From positions 1-52,971 of the forward strand of contig JAJTID010000027.1 in NCBI GenBank assembly GCA_021300155.1: 52,971 nucleotides of DNA, given 5' to 3'. Of this stretch, positions 16,945 to 26,116 are shown piece after piece; the stretch's first letter is position 1, and every line of letters starts with the position of its first letter. The notes under the pieces are model-generated. The model was given only the letters and a program-made list of their open reading frames with translations. It had not been told where the DNA came from and did not search any database. The stretch is from Pirellula sp. GTDB lineage: Bacteria > Planctomycetota > Planctomycetia > Pirellulales > Pirellulaceae. The translations under genes were made by a program, and so were the position numbers.

Positions 16945-19785
16945 TTATTGTTGGAGTCTTATACCGGGAGCCACTTGCACTTCTGCCGGAAACTGCGACT
17001 CGGCGGCGGACGCTCCGCCCCATGGAGTTCCAGGATCTACACTTTGGTTGATTATTTCCTGGGCTGAACTTTGCGACAGGCCAAAAGCAGCCGAAGTGAT
17101 AGGACCTGGATCGCACCAGATATTCTCATTATCGACGCGGATCGTTCCTAGATCTTGATCCAGGTTACGTCGTTGTGCCTCGTAAAACACCCATACACCC
17201 AGGAATGTGTTCTGCGTATTGAGCAGATCCTGAAGTGCGGTCACGCTATCGCGAGCTGCTGTGGGCCGCGAGTTTAGACTAAGGCTCTCCTGGATCTGAC
17301 GCAAATCTTCGTTAATCATGATCTGCTGTGCGGCCATTCTTACGGCGTAGCGTTGCAGTTCAAAGTTATAACTGTTGTATCGCAAGTTTCGAAGTTGCGA
17401 TCGAAGCGTCTGCCATACCGCATCTTCGAATCGATAGTAGTTTCGTTTGGCTTGCTGATACTCGATTAGAACTTGTCGGTACTGGTTGCGCTCTTGCATT
17501 CGAGTCAATGGTGAATCCCATTGCAACCCAGCTCGGAGTCTGCCTGTTTTTCCACGTAACGAAAGTGGGTTGCTGGTGGCGTTTTGGATATCGCCACTAA
17601 AAACTACATCCAGAGAGCTTTCCAGATTGTCTGCGACCACTTCGATGGCTCGCCACGAATCGACCAATGACGCGCGGCTATTCATCCAGTCAAGTCGGTT
17701 CTCCATAGCGATATTGATCGCTTCCTCCGGAGAGATATCAACCTCAGGCAAAAGAACACTCTCGACTCGAGCCCTTGCCTGAAGCACTTGCAACGCAAGA
17801 ACATCTTCTGCAAATTCTGCGAGCACAGACTGACTAGGAAGAATTGCCTCGTCTCGCAGCGTCTCGTATTGTTTGCGAGTATCCCCATTCTTACCTTCGC
17901 TCAAGACCTTCTGCAAATCACTATCAATCTTGCTAAGAGTTTCATCTCGATCAATAAACTTGCGTTCAATTTTCTCGAGTTCTACTGTCAGGGTGTCAGG
18001 GAGACCGCTGAGTTCCTTTGAGTCTAGCAAAGCGACGTCAAGCGATTCTGTCGGCAGCAATGCACAAACCATGTCGCGTTCGCTTTCGTAAATGGAACGC
18101 AATCGGTTTAGATTACTTTCACGTTGTGGCAGCACGGTACGTAGCTTTGCTATGTCAGCCTTTATCTCGGTGATGTCTTCATTCAAAATTTTGTTTCGAA
18201 GACTTTGCAATCGCTCGATGCGTTGACGAATCTCGCTGACGGATTTTGCCGTCTCAGGAGTCCAATCGAGAGTACGATATTTACCGCCAGTCGCCTCATC
18301 GGTTCTTATGATGCTCGTCTCAAGGATAGTAGAGTTGCTATCACCGATCGCATCGCGAAGATCAGCTACTTGAGCACGACGTTCCCTAAGATTTTTGCTG
18401 ATTAGATTGAATTGGTCGAGAATTGGATCTTTGACTTCAACACATACATAGGGCGGAAGCCCGAGAGTTCCCTTGAAAGCGTCCAACGTCTGTTCGTAGC
18501 TAAACCGCAATTGCAGCAAAGTCGCTTGCGAGGAAATCAACGCTTGGCGGGCTTGCGCAACTTGCAACTGTTGGCCGGGAATCGCGTCTTGGGACGCAGG
18601 AATGATGGTCAACTGTTCTCGAAGAGTATCTTCAAATCTCAGTAGGTTGTCTTGCAGTCTTGCTACGTTTTCTTCTGCGTTCCGGATTTGAAGTTGATTC
18701 TGTACAAGGCCGAGGAATCCACCTACTTGAGGAACCGCGCCGCCGCCACCGAAACCAGCCCCACCACCGCCGCCACCTGTTTGAACGTTACCTACGGTTC
18801 CGAACCCACCGCCAAGACCGGTGAACCCTTGCAAACCGGCCCCTCCGAACAAACCACCCCGACGTGTAGGTCCCGCTTCGGCTTGTCGGCCAACGGTAAC
18901 GTTGAGATAGAATCCAGTTCTGTATCGTTCAAAGGAACGAACGTTGTACAACAAAGTCCGCTCGGCAAGTGTGAGCCGTTCCATGATGACGTCGCGTCCG
19001 CCGCCGCGCAACAACGGTTGAATAAAGCTAAAGTCAATCACGGTCGATGCCGTTTGTGAATCTGGCCCCGCCAATTGCCAAGTTAACGAGTTCGCCAATC
19101 CGATCACCAGATCAGCACCATTCGTAAATTGCCGTTGCAATGCTACTCCGCGTTGGCCTCGCGAGAATGCTCCATTGGTCAGTGTAGAACGACTGTCGCC
19201 ACCACTACCACGACGAAGCTTGCCGTCTGCCGTGTAAGCCGCGCTGTAGCCGGCGAATAACTGATTGCCTAAAAAGAACCGCTCGGTACTTACGTCCAGC
19301 GCTGAGAGATAAAGGGTTTCTACTTCAGCCTGGTAAAGCGTGCTGTGAAGGACTGCGGTTCGAACAGCAGTATCTGCGTCGAGCACCAACACGCCACGCT
19401 CGTCGAGTGGCAAGTACTGCCACCAGACGGGATTTTCCGCAGTATTCGTTTTTCCATTGACGTCCCAAAGAGGATAGTGCTTTTTCCCGTTCAATACCTT
19501 CATATATTGATGGGAAACCTGATCATCTTCAGGCATCGGTGGGCGATCTGGATTAAACGGATCGAACATTCGCGATTCGGAACGCATTTGAATGTCCGGG
19601 ATGGCAGGTAAGCAAGAGTCCCCAACCTTCTCAGAGACAAGCAGCCCCACTTCTTGGTCGGCTCGATTCCGATAATGTGCTCGATTGCAGCCTGTTGGGA
19701 AAGCCATCATGGACGCACTAGCAATGGTAAGCGAGAACTGAATCCATCGCTTGAATTCATTTCGCCTTCGGGATTTGTTGCACAT
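16945..19785 (-). CDS. TolC-family outer-membrane efflux protein, long form
   Basis: A 946-residue protein, roughly twice the length of E. coli TolC. It has an N-terminal signal with a possible lipobox (FPTGCNR). Long helical, coiled-coil-rich segments resemble TolC repeats, such as the QVAQARQALISSQATLLQLR region and the C-terminal EYQQAKRNYYRFEDAVWQTL region, with asparagine- and glutamine-rich helices. A glycine-rich insert (about residues 320-370, FGGAGLQGFTGLGGGFG and similar) is unusual. The probable role is the outer-membrane duct of a tripartite efflux or secretion system, but no inner-membrane partner lies nearby. ATG 19785 is preferred because AAAAGG sits 10 nt upstream; a GTG at 19794 lies too close to it. 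Confidence 0.8.
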   Translation of the reverse strand: MCNKSRRRNEFKRWIQFSLTIASASMMAFPTGCNRAHYRNRADQEVGLLVSEKVGDSCLPAIPDIQMRSESRMFDPFNPDRPPMPEDDQVSHQYMKVLNGKKHYPLWDVNGKTNTAENPVWWQYLPLDERGVLVLDADTAVRTAVLHSTLYQAEVETLYLSALDVSTERFFLGNQLFAGYSAAYTADGKLRRGSGGDSRSTLTNGAFSRGQRGVALQRQFTNGADLVIGLANSLTWQLAGPDSQTASTVIDFSFIQPLLRGGGRDVIMERLTLAERTLLYNVRSFERYRTGFYLNVTVGRQAEAGPTRRGGLFGGAGLQGFTGLGGGFGTVGNVQTGGGGGGAGFGGGGAVPQVGGFLGLVQNQLQIRNAEENVARLQDNLLRFEDTLREQLTIIPASQDAIPGQQLQVAQARQALISSQATLLQLRFSYEQTLDAFKGTLGLPPYVCVEVKDPILDQFNLISKNLRERRAQVADLRDAIGDSNSTILETSIIRTDEATGGKYRTLDWTPETAKSVSEIRQRIERLQSLRNKILNEDITEIKADIAKLRTVLPQRESNLNRLRSIYESERDMVCALLPTESLDVALLDSKELSGLPDTLTVELEKIERKFIDRDETLSKIDSDLQKVLSEGKNGDTRKQYETLRDEAILPSQSVLAEFAEDVLALQVLQARARVESVLLPEVDISPEEAINIAMENRLDWMNSRASLVDSWRAIEVVADNLESSLDVVFSGDIQNATSNPLSLRGKTGRLRAGLQWDSPLTRMQERNQYRQVLIEYQQAKRNYYRFEDAVWQTLRSQLRNLRYNSYNFELQRYAVRMAAQQIMINEDLRQIQESLSLNSRPTAARDSVTALQDLLNTQNTFLGVWVFYEAQRRNLDQDLGTIRVDNENIWCDPGPITSAAFGLSQSSAQEIINQSVDPGTPWGGASAAESQFPAEVQVAPGIRLQQ

Positions 19786-20001
19786 AGGTAACACGCCTTT
19801 TCTGAGTCAGATATCTCCCTCGATGGGGACTTATCTGTCTTTTCGGCTGTTACCGATCTTACGCTTGATACCACAAGTACCAACTCAGCACGAATTACGG
19901 ATCCTACGGTACTTACCGATCTTAACACGAATCCGGATTGACATTGCGTTCGCAAGTTTATTGCTGGTAATAGACTCTTTGGAGAACCAGACAAAAGGCG
20001 A
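19786..20001. promoter_or_regulatory. Divergent intergenic region with 12-bp direct repeats
   Basis: This region separates the divergent TolC-like and alpha/beta-hydrolase genes. The 12-mer TTACCGATCTTA occurs at 19850-19861 and again at 19913-19924, 63 bp apart, about six helical turns, so both would face the same side of the DNA. A TTGACA hexamer (19938-19943) could be a -35 element for the plus-strand gene, but no convincing -10 follows. That the repeats are operator sites is inference. Confidence 0.45.
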
Positions 20002-22194
20002 TTGCTTGCATTTCTCATGAACGACATTGGTCAGACAGAAACAGAAGTTGAACAGGAGCGAAGCTTAGTGGCTCGGCTTCGCGTTTTCTGCTGTCTGCTT
20101 GTTGCTTTCTTTTTCAGTGGTTGTGCTACACAGAAGTATGTTCAAATCCGATCAAATCCAATCAATCCACTGACCGAGAAACTTAATCTCGCGTCGCGAT
20201 CTGGACCAGAAGTTACGAAACGAACGATGTCGCTTCTTCGTCACTATGCTTTGCTGGATGCTTATCACAGTAATCCAAAGGAGTGCTTGACGCAGTTGCA
20301 AGAACTAGCCACAGACGAAAAAGGGGCAGAGAAAACCTATGCCATCTCCGAGCTAGCGTACATCGTTGGCAAGAAAGCAGAGGATCGTCAGCAAAAGGGA
20401 GATGCTCTAGACATGTACACCGTTGCTGTTAGCAACGCGTATCTATATCTCTTTTGCCCAGACTTAGATAGTTCGCGAAACCCTTACGATCCGCAGTTTC
20501 GAGGAGCGTGCGATCTCTATAACGCTTCGCTTGAAGCTACGTTGAGGCTTGTTATCGATCAAGGAAAACTGAGACCCGGCAACAGTTACCGCATCACATC
20601 TGCGAACAAGAATTACGACGTACGCGTAATCTCGAAGGGATCGTGGAAGGATTCGGATTTCGCCGATTTGTTATTCTGTAGTGACTATAAAGTGAACGGT
20701 TTCGATACGTCGAATCTGAGCTACGGAATCGGTGTTCCGATGATAGCCGTGCGACGCCCAAAAACAGGTGATAGCCCTTCGGAAAAATACTATCCGGAAG
20801 GCCTTTCTTTTCCTGTGACAGCGATGTTACGTGTTACATCGCCAACTCTAGAGGCCTCGCGCGATAGTAATCATCGGCATCCATGCGTCTTGGAACTACA
20901 CGATCCGCTCGATACGACGGACATTCAACTGAACTCGAGATTGGTACCTCTGCAATCAGACTTGAGTACCCCACTAGCTTACTTCTTGGAGAATCCAAAA
21001 TTTCGCGAACAGACCAATAGCACCCTCGGACTACGTGATCCAAGTCGGACCGAGAAGTTACGAGGTGTGTATATGGTGGAGCCGTTCGATCCGAATCGAG
21101 TGCCCGTCGTGATGGTCCACGGACTCTGGTCGAGTCCGTTGACGTGGATGCCCATGTTCAATGACCTGCGATCTTTCCAAGAATTGCGACGCAACTACCA
21201 ATTCTGGTTCTATCAGTATCCTACAGGTCAGCCTTTCTGGGTTAGCGCCACACAGATGCGAAGTGATTTACACGAACTCAGGCAAACACTCGATCCCGCT
21301 CGGCAATACCCAGTTCTCGATAACATAGTCCTCGTCGGCCATAGCATGGGTGGGCTCGTCTCGAGGATGCAGACGATCGAAAGTGGCGACGAGTTTTGGA
21401 AGATACTCAGCGATAAACCTTTTGAATCGATCAAAGGGGATGAAGCGGAACTGCAACGCATCGCGGCTGCCCTCTATTTCCATCCAAACCCATCCATCAA
21501 GCGGGTTGTCACGATTGGTACACCACATCGCGGCAGCGACTATGCGAATGATGCGACACGTTGGATCGGAAGAACTTTCATCAAGCTCCCGAAGAGCATC
21601 ACGGACATTGGAAACTCGATCATCCGGCAGAATCCGGATACATTTCGCAACACGGACCTGTTAACGACGAACACCAGTATTGATTCCCTCAGTCCGGAGT
21701 CACCCATTTTTCCCACCATGTTGCGGGCACCGAGAGCTCCGTGGGTCAAGTACCACAATATTGTTGGAGTGGTCGAAAAGAGCAATTGGATCAGTGGTTC
21801 GTCTACCCCAAGCGACGGAATTGTTGGCGTGGAAAGCGCTATGATGGATGATGTCGCAAGCGAAATCATGGTCGATTCAAAACACCAGGAAATTCACTTA
21901 AAACCACGCGCCATCCTTGAGGTTCGTCGAGTCTTGGTGGAGCATTTACGAGAATTGACACAATATCCTCAGCTATCCGCGATCTTGGATGTACCTGATG
22001 CATGGAGGGTGCAATCACCGTCGGTCTCACCATACGCGCCAGGAGTGCCGCGAAATTACGTCGCGTCTAGTTTGTATCCACAACAGGCACCGGCAACGGT
22101 TGTGCCTGCTGCCGCTTTTGAACCTCTGCCATTCCCGGACAAGAAACCAAGCCGATTATTGGCTATTCCGATGAAGCCCAAAAGCTCGCTCTAA
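20002..22194 (+). CDS. Alpha/beta-hydrolase lipoprotein (lipase-like)
   Basis: A 730-residue protein with a lipoprotein signal (LVAFFFSGCATQ; acylated Cys about residue 41), so it is membrane-anchored outside the cytoplasm. The N-terminal ~300 residues lack a named domain. From about residue 360 there is an alpha/beta-hydrolase of the lipase/PGAP1-like type: VVMVHGLWSSPLTW supplies the oxyanion loop, GHSMGG holds Ser448, SDGIV is a candidate Asp and DSKHQEIH a candidate His. The probable activity is ester hydrolysis on lipids or large substrates. The start is uncertain between TTG 20002, with AAAAGG close upstream, and ATG 20017. It is divergent from the TolC-like gene and may share its control. 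Confidence 0.78.
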   Translation: MLAFLMNDIGQTETEVEQERSLVARLRVFCCLLVAFFFSGCATQKYVQIRSNPINPLTEKLNLASRSGPEVTKRTMSLLRHYALLDAYHSNPKECLTQLQELATDEKGAEKTYAISELAYIVGKKAEDRQQKGDALDMYTVAVSNAYLYLFCPDLDSSRNPYDPQFRGACDLYNASLEATLRLVIDQGKLRPGNSYRITSANKNYDVRVISKGSWKDSDFADLLFCSDYKVNGFDTSNLSYGIGVPMIAVRRPKTGDSPSEKYYPEGLSFPVTAMLRVTSPTLEASRDSNHRHPCVLELHDPLDTTDIQLNSRLVPLQSDLSTPLAYFLENPKFREQTNSTLGLRDPSRTEKLRGVYMVEPFDPNRVPVVMVHGLWSSPLTWMPMFNDLRSFQELRRNYQFWFYQYPTGQPFWVSATQMRSDLHELRQTLDPARQYPVLDNIVLVGHSMGGLVSRMQTIESGDEFWKILSDKPFESIKGDEAELQRIAAALYFHPNPSIKRVVTIGTPHRGSDYANDATRWIGRTFIKLPKSITDIGNSIIRQNPDTFRNTDLLTTNTSIDSLSPESPIFPTMLRAPRAPWVKYHNIVGVVEKSNWISGSSTPSDGIVGVESAMMDDVASEIMVDSKHQEIHLKPRAILEVRRVLVEHLRELTQYPQLSAILDVPDAWRVQSPSVSPYAPGVPRNYVASSLYPQQAPATVVPAAAFEPLPFPDKKPSRLLAIPMKPKSSL

Positions 22195-22370
22195 CAGAGA
22201 CGCCAAATCATTTCTCCAGCAGAGCAACGCTTTGCTGCACTCATTGGTTTGGCTCAGCATACCGACCTCATGTTACAAAAAGGCATCCTATTGGATAACA
22301 CGCTCCGTCTGATTTCTGTCACAATAGAGACGCATTAAATCTGAGGTATGTTTATTCAAGGAACCCTCCC

Positions 22371-22736
22371 ATGTCAGAGTGGTACTATCGAATCGATGGC
22401 AAGAGCGAAAAAGGTCCACTAGGTTCATCGAAACTCGTCGAGCTCATTCGAGCGGGAACCATCAAGAGCGATACTGAAGTCCGCAAAGGGAACTCGAAGT
22501 GGATTCGAGCCTGCGAGGTGAACGGACTTTGGAATGCCGCAATACTCCCGAGTGTTCTCTTTCGATGCCCTCATTGCGAAGCTGCTATTTCGAAACCTCC
22601 CGTCGATTGTGCCAAATGCGGCAAGCGTATTGAGAAGGCTGTGGGCCAATTGGTGACACACCCGCGACCGACCGAACCAGGCTGGACACAGTTTCAACGT
22701 ACGGAATCCAAACCAAAAGCTCCACCGCTATACTAG
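22371..22736 (+). CDS. GYF_2-like domain protein with zinc ribbon
   Basis: A 121-residue protein. Residues 1-60 match the GYF_2 (DUF4339) pattern: WYYRIDGKSEKGPLGSSKL, then a middle TEVRKGNSKWIRACEV. Residues about 66-90 form a four-cysteine zinc ribbon, CPHC and CAKC. No membrane segment is visible, although GYF_2 proteins are often linked to membrane proteins. AAGGAA lies about 8 nt before the ATG. It probably mediates protein contacts; the partner is unknown. The AstD-like gene follows on the same strand after 116 nt. Confidence 0.75.
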   Translation: MSEWYYRIDGKSEKGPLGSSKLVELIRAGTIKSDTEVRKGNSKWIRACEVNGLWNAAILPSVLFRCPHCEAAISKPPVDCAKCGKRIEKAVGQLVTHPRPTEPGWTQFQRTESKPKAPPLY

Positions 22737-22852
22737 GAGTACCGAAATGCTAAAGCTACAGCGCACCTATGTTGGAATAAATCCGTGATACAACAGCGAT
22801 GTGATATCCGGATGTGCTGGCGTGTATAACCAAAAGGAACGAAGAATAGTTC

Positions 22853-24283
22853 ATGAAGTTTGTCTCTACACCTTACACTCGAATCAGCCCCGTCAATCGC
22901 TCCATCAGTTGGCAAGGAGATTGGGCGAACCAGGAGCTTTGCGATCTCGCGTTCGAGAAAGCAAGATCGGCTCAAGCCAAATGGAGATCTACTTCGATTG
23001 ATGAACGGATTTCGGTACTCAAGCGATTCGCTTCCTTGTTGAAAGTAAATTCCGAGTCTATCGCAACGACGATCACTTTAGAATCGGGTAAGCCGTTCTG
23101 GGAAAGCCTCACAGAACTTCAGTCTTCGATTGCAAAAGTCGATAATGCAATCGATGCAATCCGAACACGACGCTGGGATAATGTGGAACCGAACGCAACT
23201 GGCTCGACGGCGGTTCGATATCGTTCGTTGGGAATCGTATTGGTCCTCGGACCGTACAATCTTCCACTCCATCTTCCAGGTGCACATATTATCCCTGCCC
23301 TTCTAGCCGGAAACTGCGTTATCTTCAAACCAAGCGAGAAAGCAGCCGCTGTCGGTGACTGGATTGCGAAATGTTGGAAAGAAGCGGAGATACCAGAAGG
23401 TGTACTAGAAGTATTGCATGGAGGTGTTGAAGTAGCGCAGTATCTCGCCAACCTGAATCTTGATGGAGTTTTCTTTACAGGATCCTATCGCGGTGGTGTC
23501 GCTCTGCACAGACTACTCGCCGGTCGCCCCGAGTGCTTGCTGGCTTTAGAGATGGGTGGCAACAATCCCTTAATCGTAGAAAACGTATCCGATCATCGGG
23601 CGGCCATTCAAACGATTGTCGCGTCTGCATACATCACGAGTGGCCAACGATGCACATGTGCGCGGCGCATCGTTGTCGTCGATACACCTAAGAACCGGAC
23701 ACTCGTAGATAGGCTCGTCCACTCCATGGAGAAGATCCGTGTTGGGGATCCATTCCAGGAACCGCAACCTTTCATGGGTGCGTTGGTTTCAGAAGAAGCA
23801 TCGCAACAAATCCTGCATGCTCAATCGATGCTGGCCTCCGCAGGAGCAACGACGTTGGTGGCTTGCAAATCGATGCCCGACAACTCGTGTATTCTGTCTC
23901 CAGGACTGTCACTCATCACGCCTGATCACCAAGTCGACGAAGAGTACTTTGGCCCGCTCGCGACCCTTTGCTTTGTGAAAGACATGCATCAAGCGATTGA
24001 GATTGCGAATCGAACCCGTTATGGCTTGGCTGCCGGTCTATTGAGCGACGATCGAAGCTGCTACGAGCACTTCCTGAACAATATCCAAGCTGGCATTGTC
24101 AATTGGAATTCGCCTACAACCGGAGCGAGCGGCAAGCTTCCGTTTGGAGGAATTGGTGCGAGCGGGAACCACAGACCAAGTGGTTACTTTGCTTCCGACT
24201 ACTGCTCTTATCCTATCGCTTCGGTCGAAAAGAATCCGCTTCAGCTATTGCCAGTTTCGCCGGGGCTCGAAGCAATCGACTGA
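22853..24283 (+). CDS. astD: AstD-type aldehyde dehydrogenase (succinylglutamate-semialdehyde dehydrogenase-like)
   Basis: A 476-residue NAD(P)-dependent aldehyde dehydrogenase. The AstD-typical signatures are GPYNLPLHLPGAHIIPALL, LEMGGNNPLIVEN, the catalytic stretch GQRCTCARR (nucleophile Cys267) and PFGGIGASGNHRPSGYFASD near the C-terminus. In the arginine succinyltransferase pathway AstD oxidises N-succinylglutamate semialdehyde to N-succinylglutamate. No astA, astB, astC or astE lies nearby, so a different physiological aldehyde is possible. The family assignment is firmer than the substrate. Confidence 0.85.
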   Translation: MKFVSTPYTRISPVNRSISWQGDWANQELCDLAFEKARSAQAKWRSTSIDERISVLKRFASLLKVNSESIATTITLESGKPFWESLTELQSSIAKVDNAIDAIRTRRWDNVEPNATGSTAVRYRSLGIVLVLGPYNLPLHLPGAHIIPALLAGNCVIFKPSEKAAAVGDWIAKCWKEAEIPEGVLEVLHGGVEVAQYLANLNLDGVFFTGSYRGGVALHRLLAGRPECLLALEMGGNNPLIVENVSDHRAAIQTIVASAYITSGQRCTCARRIVVVDTPKNRTLVDRLVHSMEKIRVGDPFQEPQPFMGALVSEEASQQILHAQSMLASAGATTLVACKSMPDNSCILSPGLSLITPDHQVDEEYFGPLATLCFVKDMHQAIEIANRTRYGLAAGLLSDDRSCYEHFLNNIQAGIVNWNSPTTGASGKLPFGGIGASGNHRPSGYFASDYCSYPIASVEKNPLQLLPVSPGLEAID

Positions 24284-24612
24284 CGCCGTCAACCCATCGC
24301 GATTGGGATTGCGAAGAGAACAATGATCGTACCGGGGGCTAAGATTGCGAGTCTCGTCGTCAAGATCGTTGCAGATGGCGGATAGTGTGAATCGCTGGGG
24401 GCAGAGCAATCGTATACGCATGACAGAAACTCGAACTCGACATACGAATCGGAGAACAGAGGTTGATTCAATCGATATTTTCGTGGAGCGCAACTAGTTG
24501 AGTGCAAACGCAGCAACGAGCGATTCCATGACTCCCGGCAAGCGGCTCTTCGAAGAGACGCCGCACTATGAAGGAGGCCAATGCAACATTTGACGCTTAG
24601 CATTCTCGAAGA
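24284..24612. other. Intergenic region without a supported gene
   Basis: This lies between the convergent ends of the AstD-like gene and the Gly/Pro/Arg-rich protein gene. It contains a 10-bp palindrome CAACTAGTTG near 24488 and a possible GGAGG-preceded 11-codon frame near 24580. Neither has further support. No intrinsic terminator with a T-run was found. Confidence 0.35.
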
Positions 24613-25188
24613 CTAGGGACGCCCTGGTCCACGTCCTTCAGCCTCAGGTCTGCCTGGTCGACGTGCCCCGCCTTCTGGTCGATCACCTTCAGGTCTGCCC
24701 GGTCGACGTCCTTGTCCCTCGGGTCGATCACCTTCAGGTCTGCCTGGTCCACGTCCTTGTCCCTCGGGTCGATCGCCTTCAGGTCTTCCCCCTTCGCGAC
24801 CGGGGCCACCCATTGGCCCGCCACGCTGAGGTATTTGCTTGAGTTGTTCTTGTTGCGTAGAAGTTAGAATCTTTGCCAACTCCGCATCCACTGTCGCTTG
24901 CAATTTCGCAAGGGATGCCCGTTGCGTTTCATCTAACTTGAGCACATCGACTAGGAATTCGGGAAGTACAGTCCCTGGCTTGACTGGGCCAGGGCCACGA
25001 TCGCCGGGTCCGCGATCTCTTGGACCTCTGCCACCAAACTCGCCTCCGTCTGGCCCGCCACGGTCGATCTCAGCTTGAGGTCCACGCCCATCAGGTCCGC
25101 GGCCACCACCCCGTGGAGGCTGAGCCACAACCGACGTGGCAGCAGTCATCAACCCAAGCAAAGCAATTGACTTGATTGTTCTTCTCAT
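24613..25188 (-). CDS. Secreted Gly/Pro/Arg-rich repeat protein
   Basis: A 191-residue protein with a clear signal peptide (MRRTIKSIALLGLMTAAT, likely cleavage after VVAQ). After a Gly/Pro/Arg-rich N-terminus, residues about 80-125 form a short helical segment, LKLDETQRASLAKLQAT then ILTSTQQEQLKQI. Its paired L-x-x-T-Q elements loosely recall Spy/CpxP-type periplasmic proteins. The C-terminus is made of 15-residue repeats such as PEGDRPEGQGRGPGR. The start at 25188 is chosen because the signal peptide begins there; the longer frame upstream lacks one. It is divergent from the ECF-like sigma factor gene. Function is unknown; cell-envelope binding or stress sensing are guesses. Confidence 0.72.
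   Translation of the reverse strand: MRRTIKSIALLGLMTAATSVVAQPPRGGGRGPDGRGPQAEIDRGGPDGGEFGGRGPRDRGPGDRGPGPVKPGTVLPEFLVDVLKLDETQRASLAKLQATVDAELAKILTSTQQEQLKQIPQRGGPMGGPGREGGRPEGDRPEGQGRGPGRPEGDRPEGQGRRPGRPEGDRPEGGARRPGRPEAEGRGPGRP
24646..24780. repeat. Three 45-bp coding tandem repeats
   Basis: Units start at 24646, 24691 and 24736, with a degenerate fourth beginning at 24781. Each encodes 15 residues of the form PEGDRPEGQGRGPGR on the minus strand. The unit is a multiple of three, so copy change keeps the frame and alters only the tail length. This is not a CRISPR array: there are no unique spacers. Confidence 0.9.
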
Positions 25189-25389
25189 GTTCTTGTTCCC
25201 ATCGAAATAGTGTTTCAAAAATCGGTTTCTAACCATTCTTGCGGTTGATCGACGTTCGATTCGCTCGATCTCGCAATCTCGTATCATGTAACTATGCGTA
25301 TAGCGATTGTTTTGAGGGCCAACATTTTTCTAAAAGATTGATTTGAAGGATCACTTTGGAGAGTTGCAGGATGGACTACAATTCGAAAC

Positions 25390-25968
25390 ATGAATAACGA
25401 AGTCACCAGAATCCTGAATGCAATTGAGAACGGCGATAAGCTGGCTGCTCAAGAACTGCTCCCTTTGATTTACGACGAACTGCGTCGACTAGCGACCTCG
25501 AAAATGAGGCAAGAGAAATCCGGGAACACGCTACAGCCAACAGCTCTCGTTCACGAAGCCTTCATGCGGTTGGTGGGAAGTGAAGATTGGCAAAAATGGG
25601 ATGGACGCGGGCATTTCTTCGCGGCAGCGGCCGAGGCGATGCGGCGCATCTTGATCGAACAAGCGCGTCGACGGAACGCTGAAAAACGTGGCGGAGGAAT
25701 GAACCGCGTAGTGATAGATGACATCGACGTAGCTGCAGTACCTGAAAACTCTGAGTATTTGCTAGATTTGGATGCTGCTCTCATCAAACTCGCGGCAGTG
25801 GAACCGGAGCTAGTCAAGATCGTTGAGCTGCGATACTTCACAGGACTTTCCGTCGAACAAACAGCGTCTGCCATGGGAATCTCTGAGCGGACGGTGAAAC
25901 GCCATTGGGCATACGCGCGAGCTTGGCTACAAAGAGAAATCGCAGAGTCTGCGGACAAGCTTTCATGA
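25390..25968 (+). CDS. ECF-type RNA polymerase sigma factor (Sig-70_X6-like)
   Basis: A 192-residue sigma-70-family protein of the ECF-like type common in planctomycetes, often grouped as Sig-70_X6 or the TIGR02999 family. Region 2 covers about residues 10-90, with LLPLIYDELRRLATSKM, LVHEAFMRL and GHFFAAAAEAMRRILIEQA. Region 4 covers about residues 125-185, with LRYFTGLSVEQTASAMGIS and TVKRHWAYARAWLQREI. No anti-sigma factor is adjacent. Instead, a Ser/Thr kinase gene follows after 136 nt, which suggests control by phosphorylation, as known for some ECF-kinase pairs. Confidence 0.93.
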   Translation: MNNEVTRILNAIENGDKLAAQELLPLIYDELRRLATSKMRQEKSGNTLQPTALVHEAFMRLVGSEDWQKWDGRGHFFAAAAEAMRRILIEQARRRNAEKRGGGMNRVVIDDIDVAAVPENSEYLLDLDAALIKLAAVEPELVKIVELRYFTGLSVEQTASAMGISERTVKRHWAYARAWLQREIAESADKLS

Positions 25969-26011
25969 TTTCGTTTCATTCGTTGGCCCTCAGGAGCTTG
26001 ATTTAACGCAT

Positions 26012-26116
26012 TAGGCTGTGTCGATCGTACCGGCCCGTCAATAACTACTTAAAAAACCCATTAGTCCGGGACAATGGTCCCAAACTACAATCACAGATTG
26101 ACCTTTGTCTGCTGTG
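26012..26116. repeat. Copy A of a ~105-bp intergenic repeat
   Basis: This aligns with 29049-29152 over its full length: TAGGCTG, then CGTCAATAACT, the right arm CGGGACAATGGTCCCAA and the tail ACCTTTGTCTGCTGTG. The right arm can form a GGGAC-AATG-GTCCC hairpin. The left arm, which in copy B is GGGACCATTGTCCC, is degenerate here. It overlaps the start region of the Ser/Thr kinase gene and so blurs which codon begins that protein. Short GGGACCATTGTCCC-type repeats recur, from memory, in Rhodopirellula-like genomes. Confidence 0.75.

Noticed and set aside
22853-24283. An arginine succinyltransferase (ast) operon around the AstD-like gene
   Set aside because: No astA, astB, astC or astE is recognisable in the flanking genes, so only a lone dehydrogenase is supported.
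24646-24780. CRISPR-like repeat array
   Set aside because: The units are directly adjacent 45-bp coding repeats without spacers and encode a Gly/Pro/Arg-rich protein tail.
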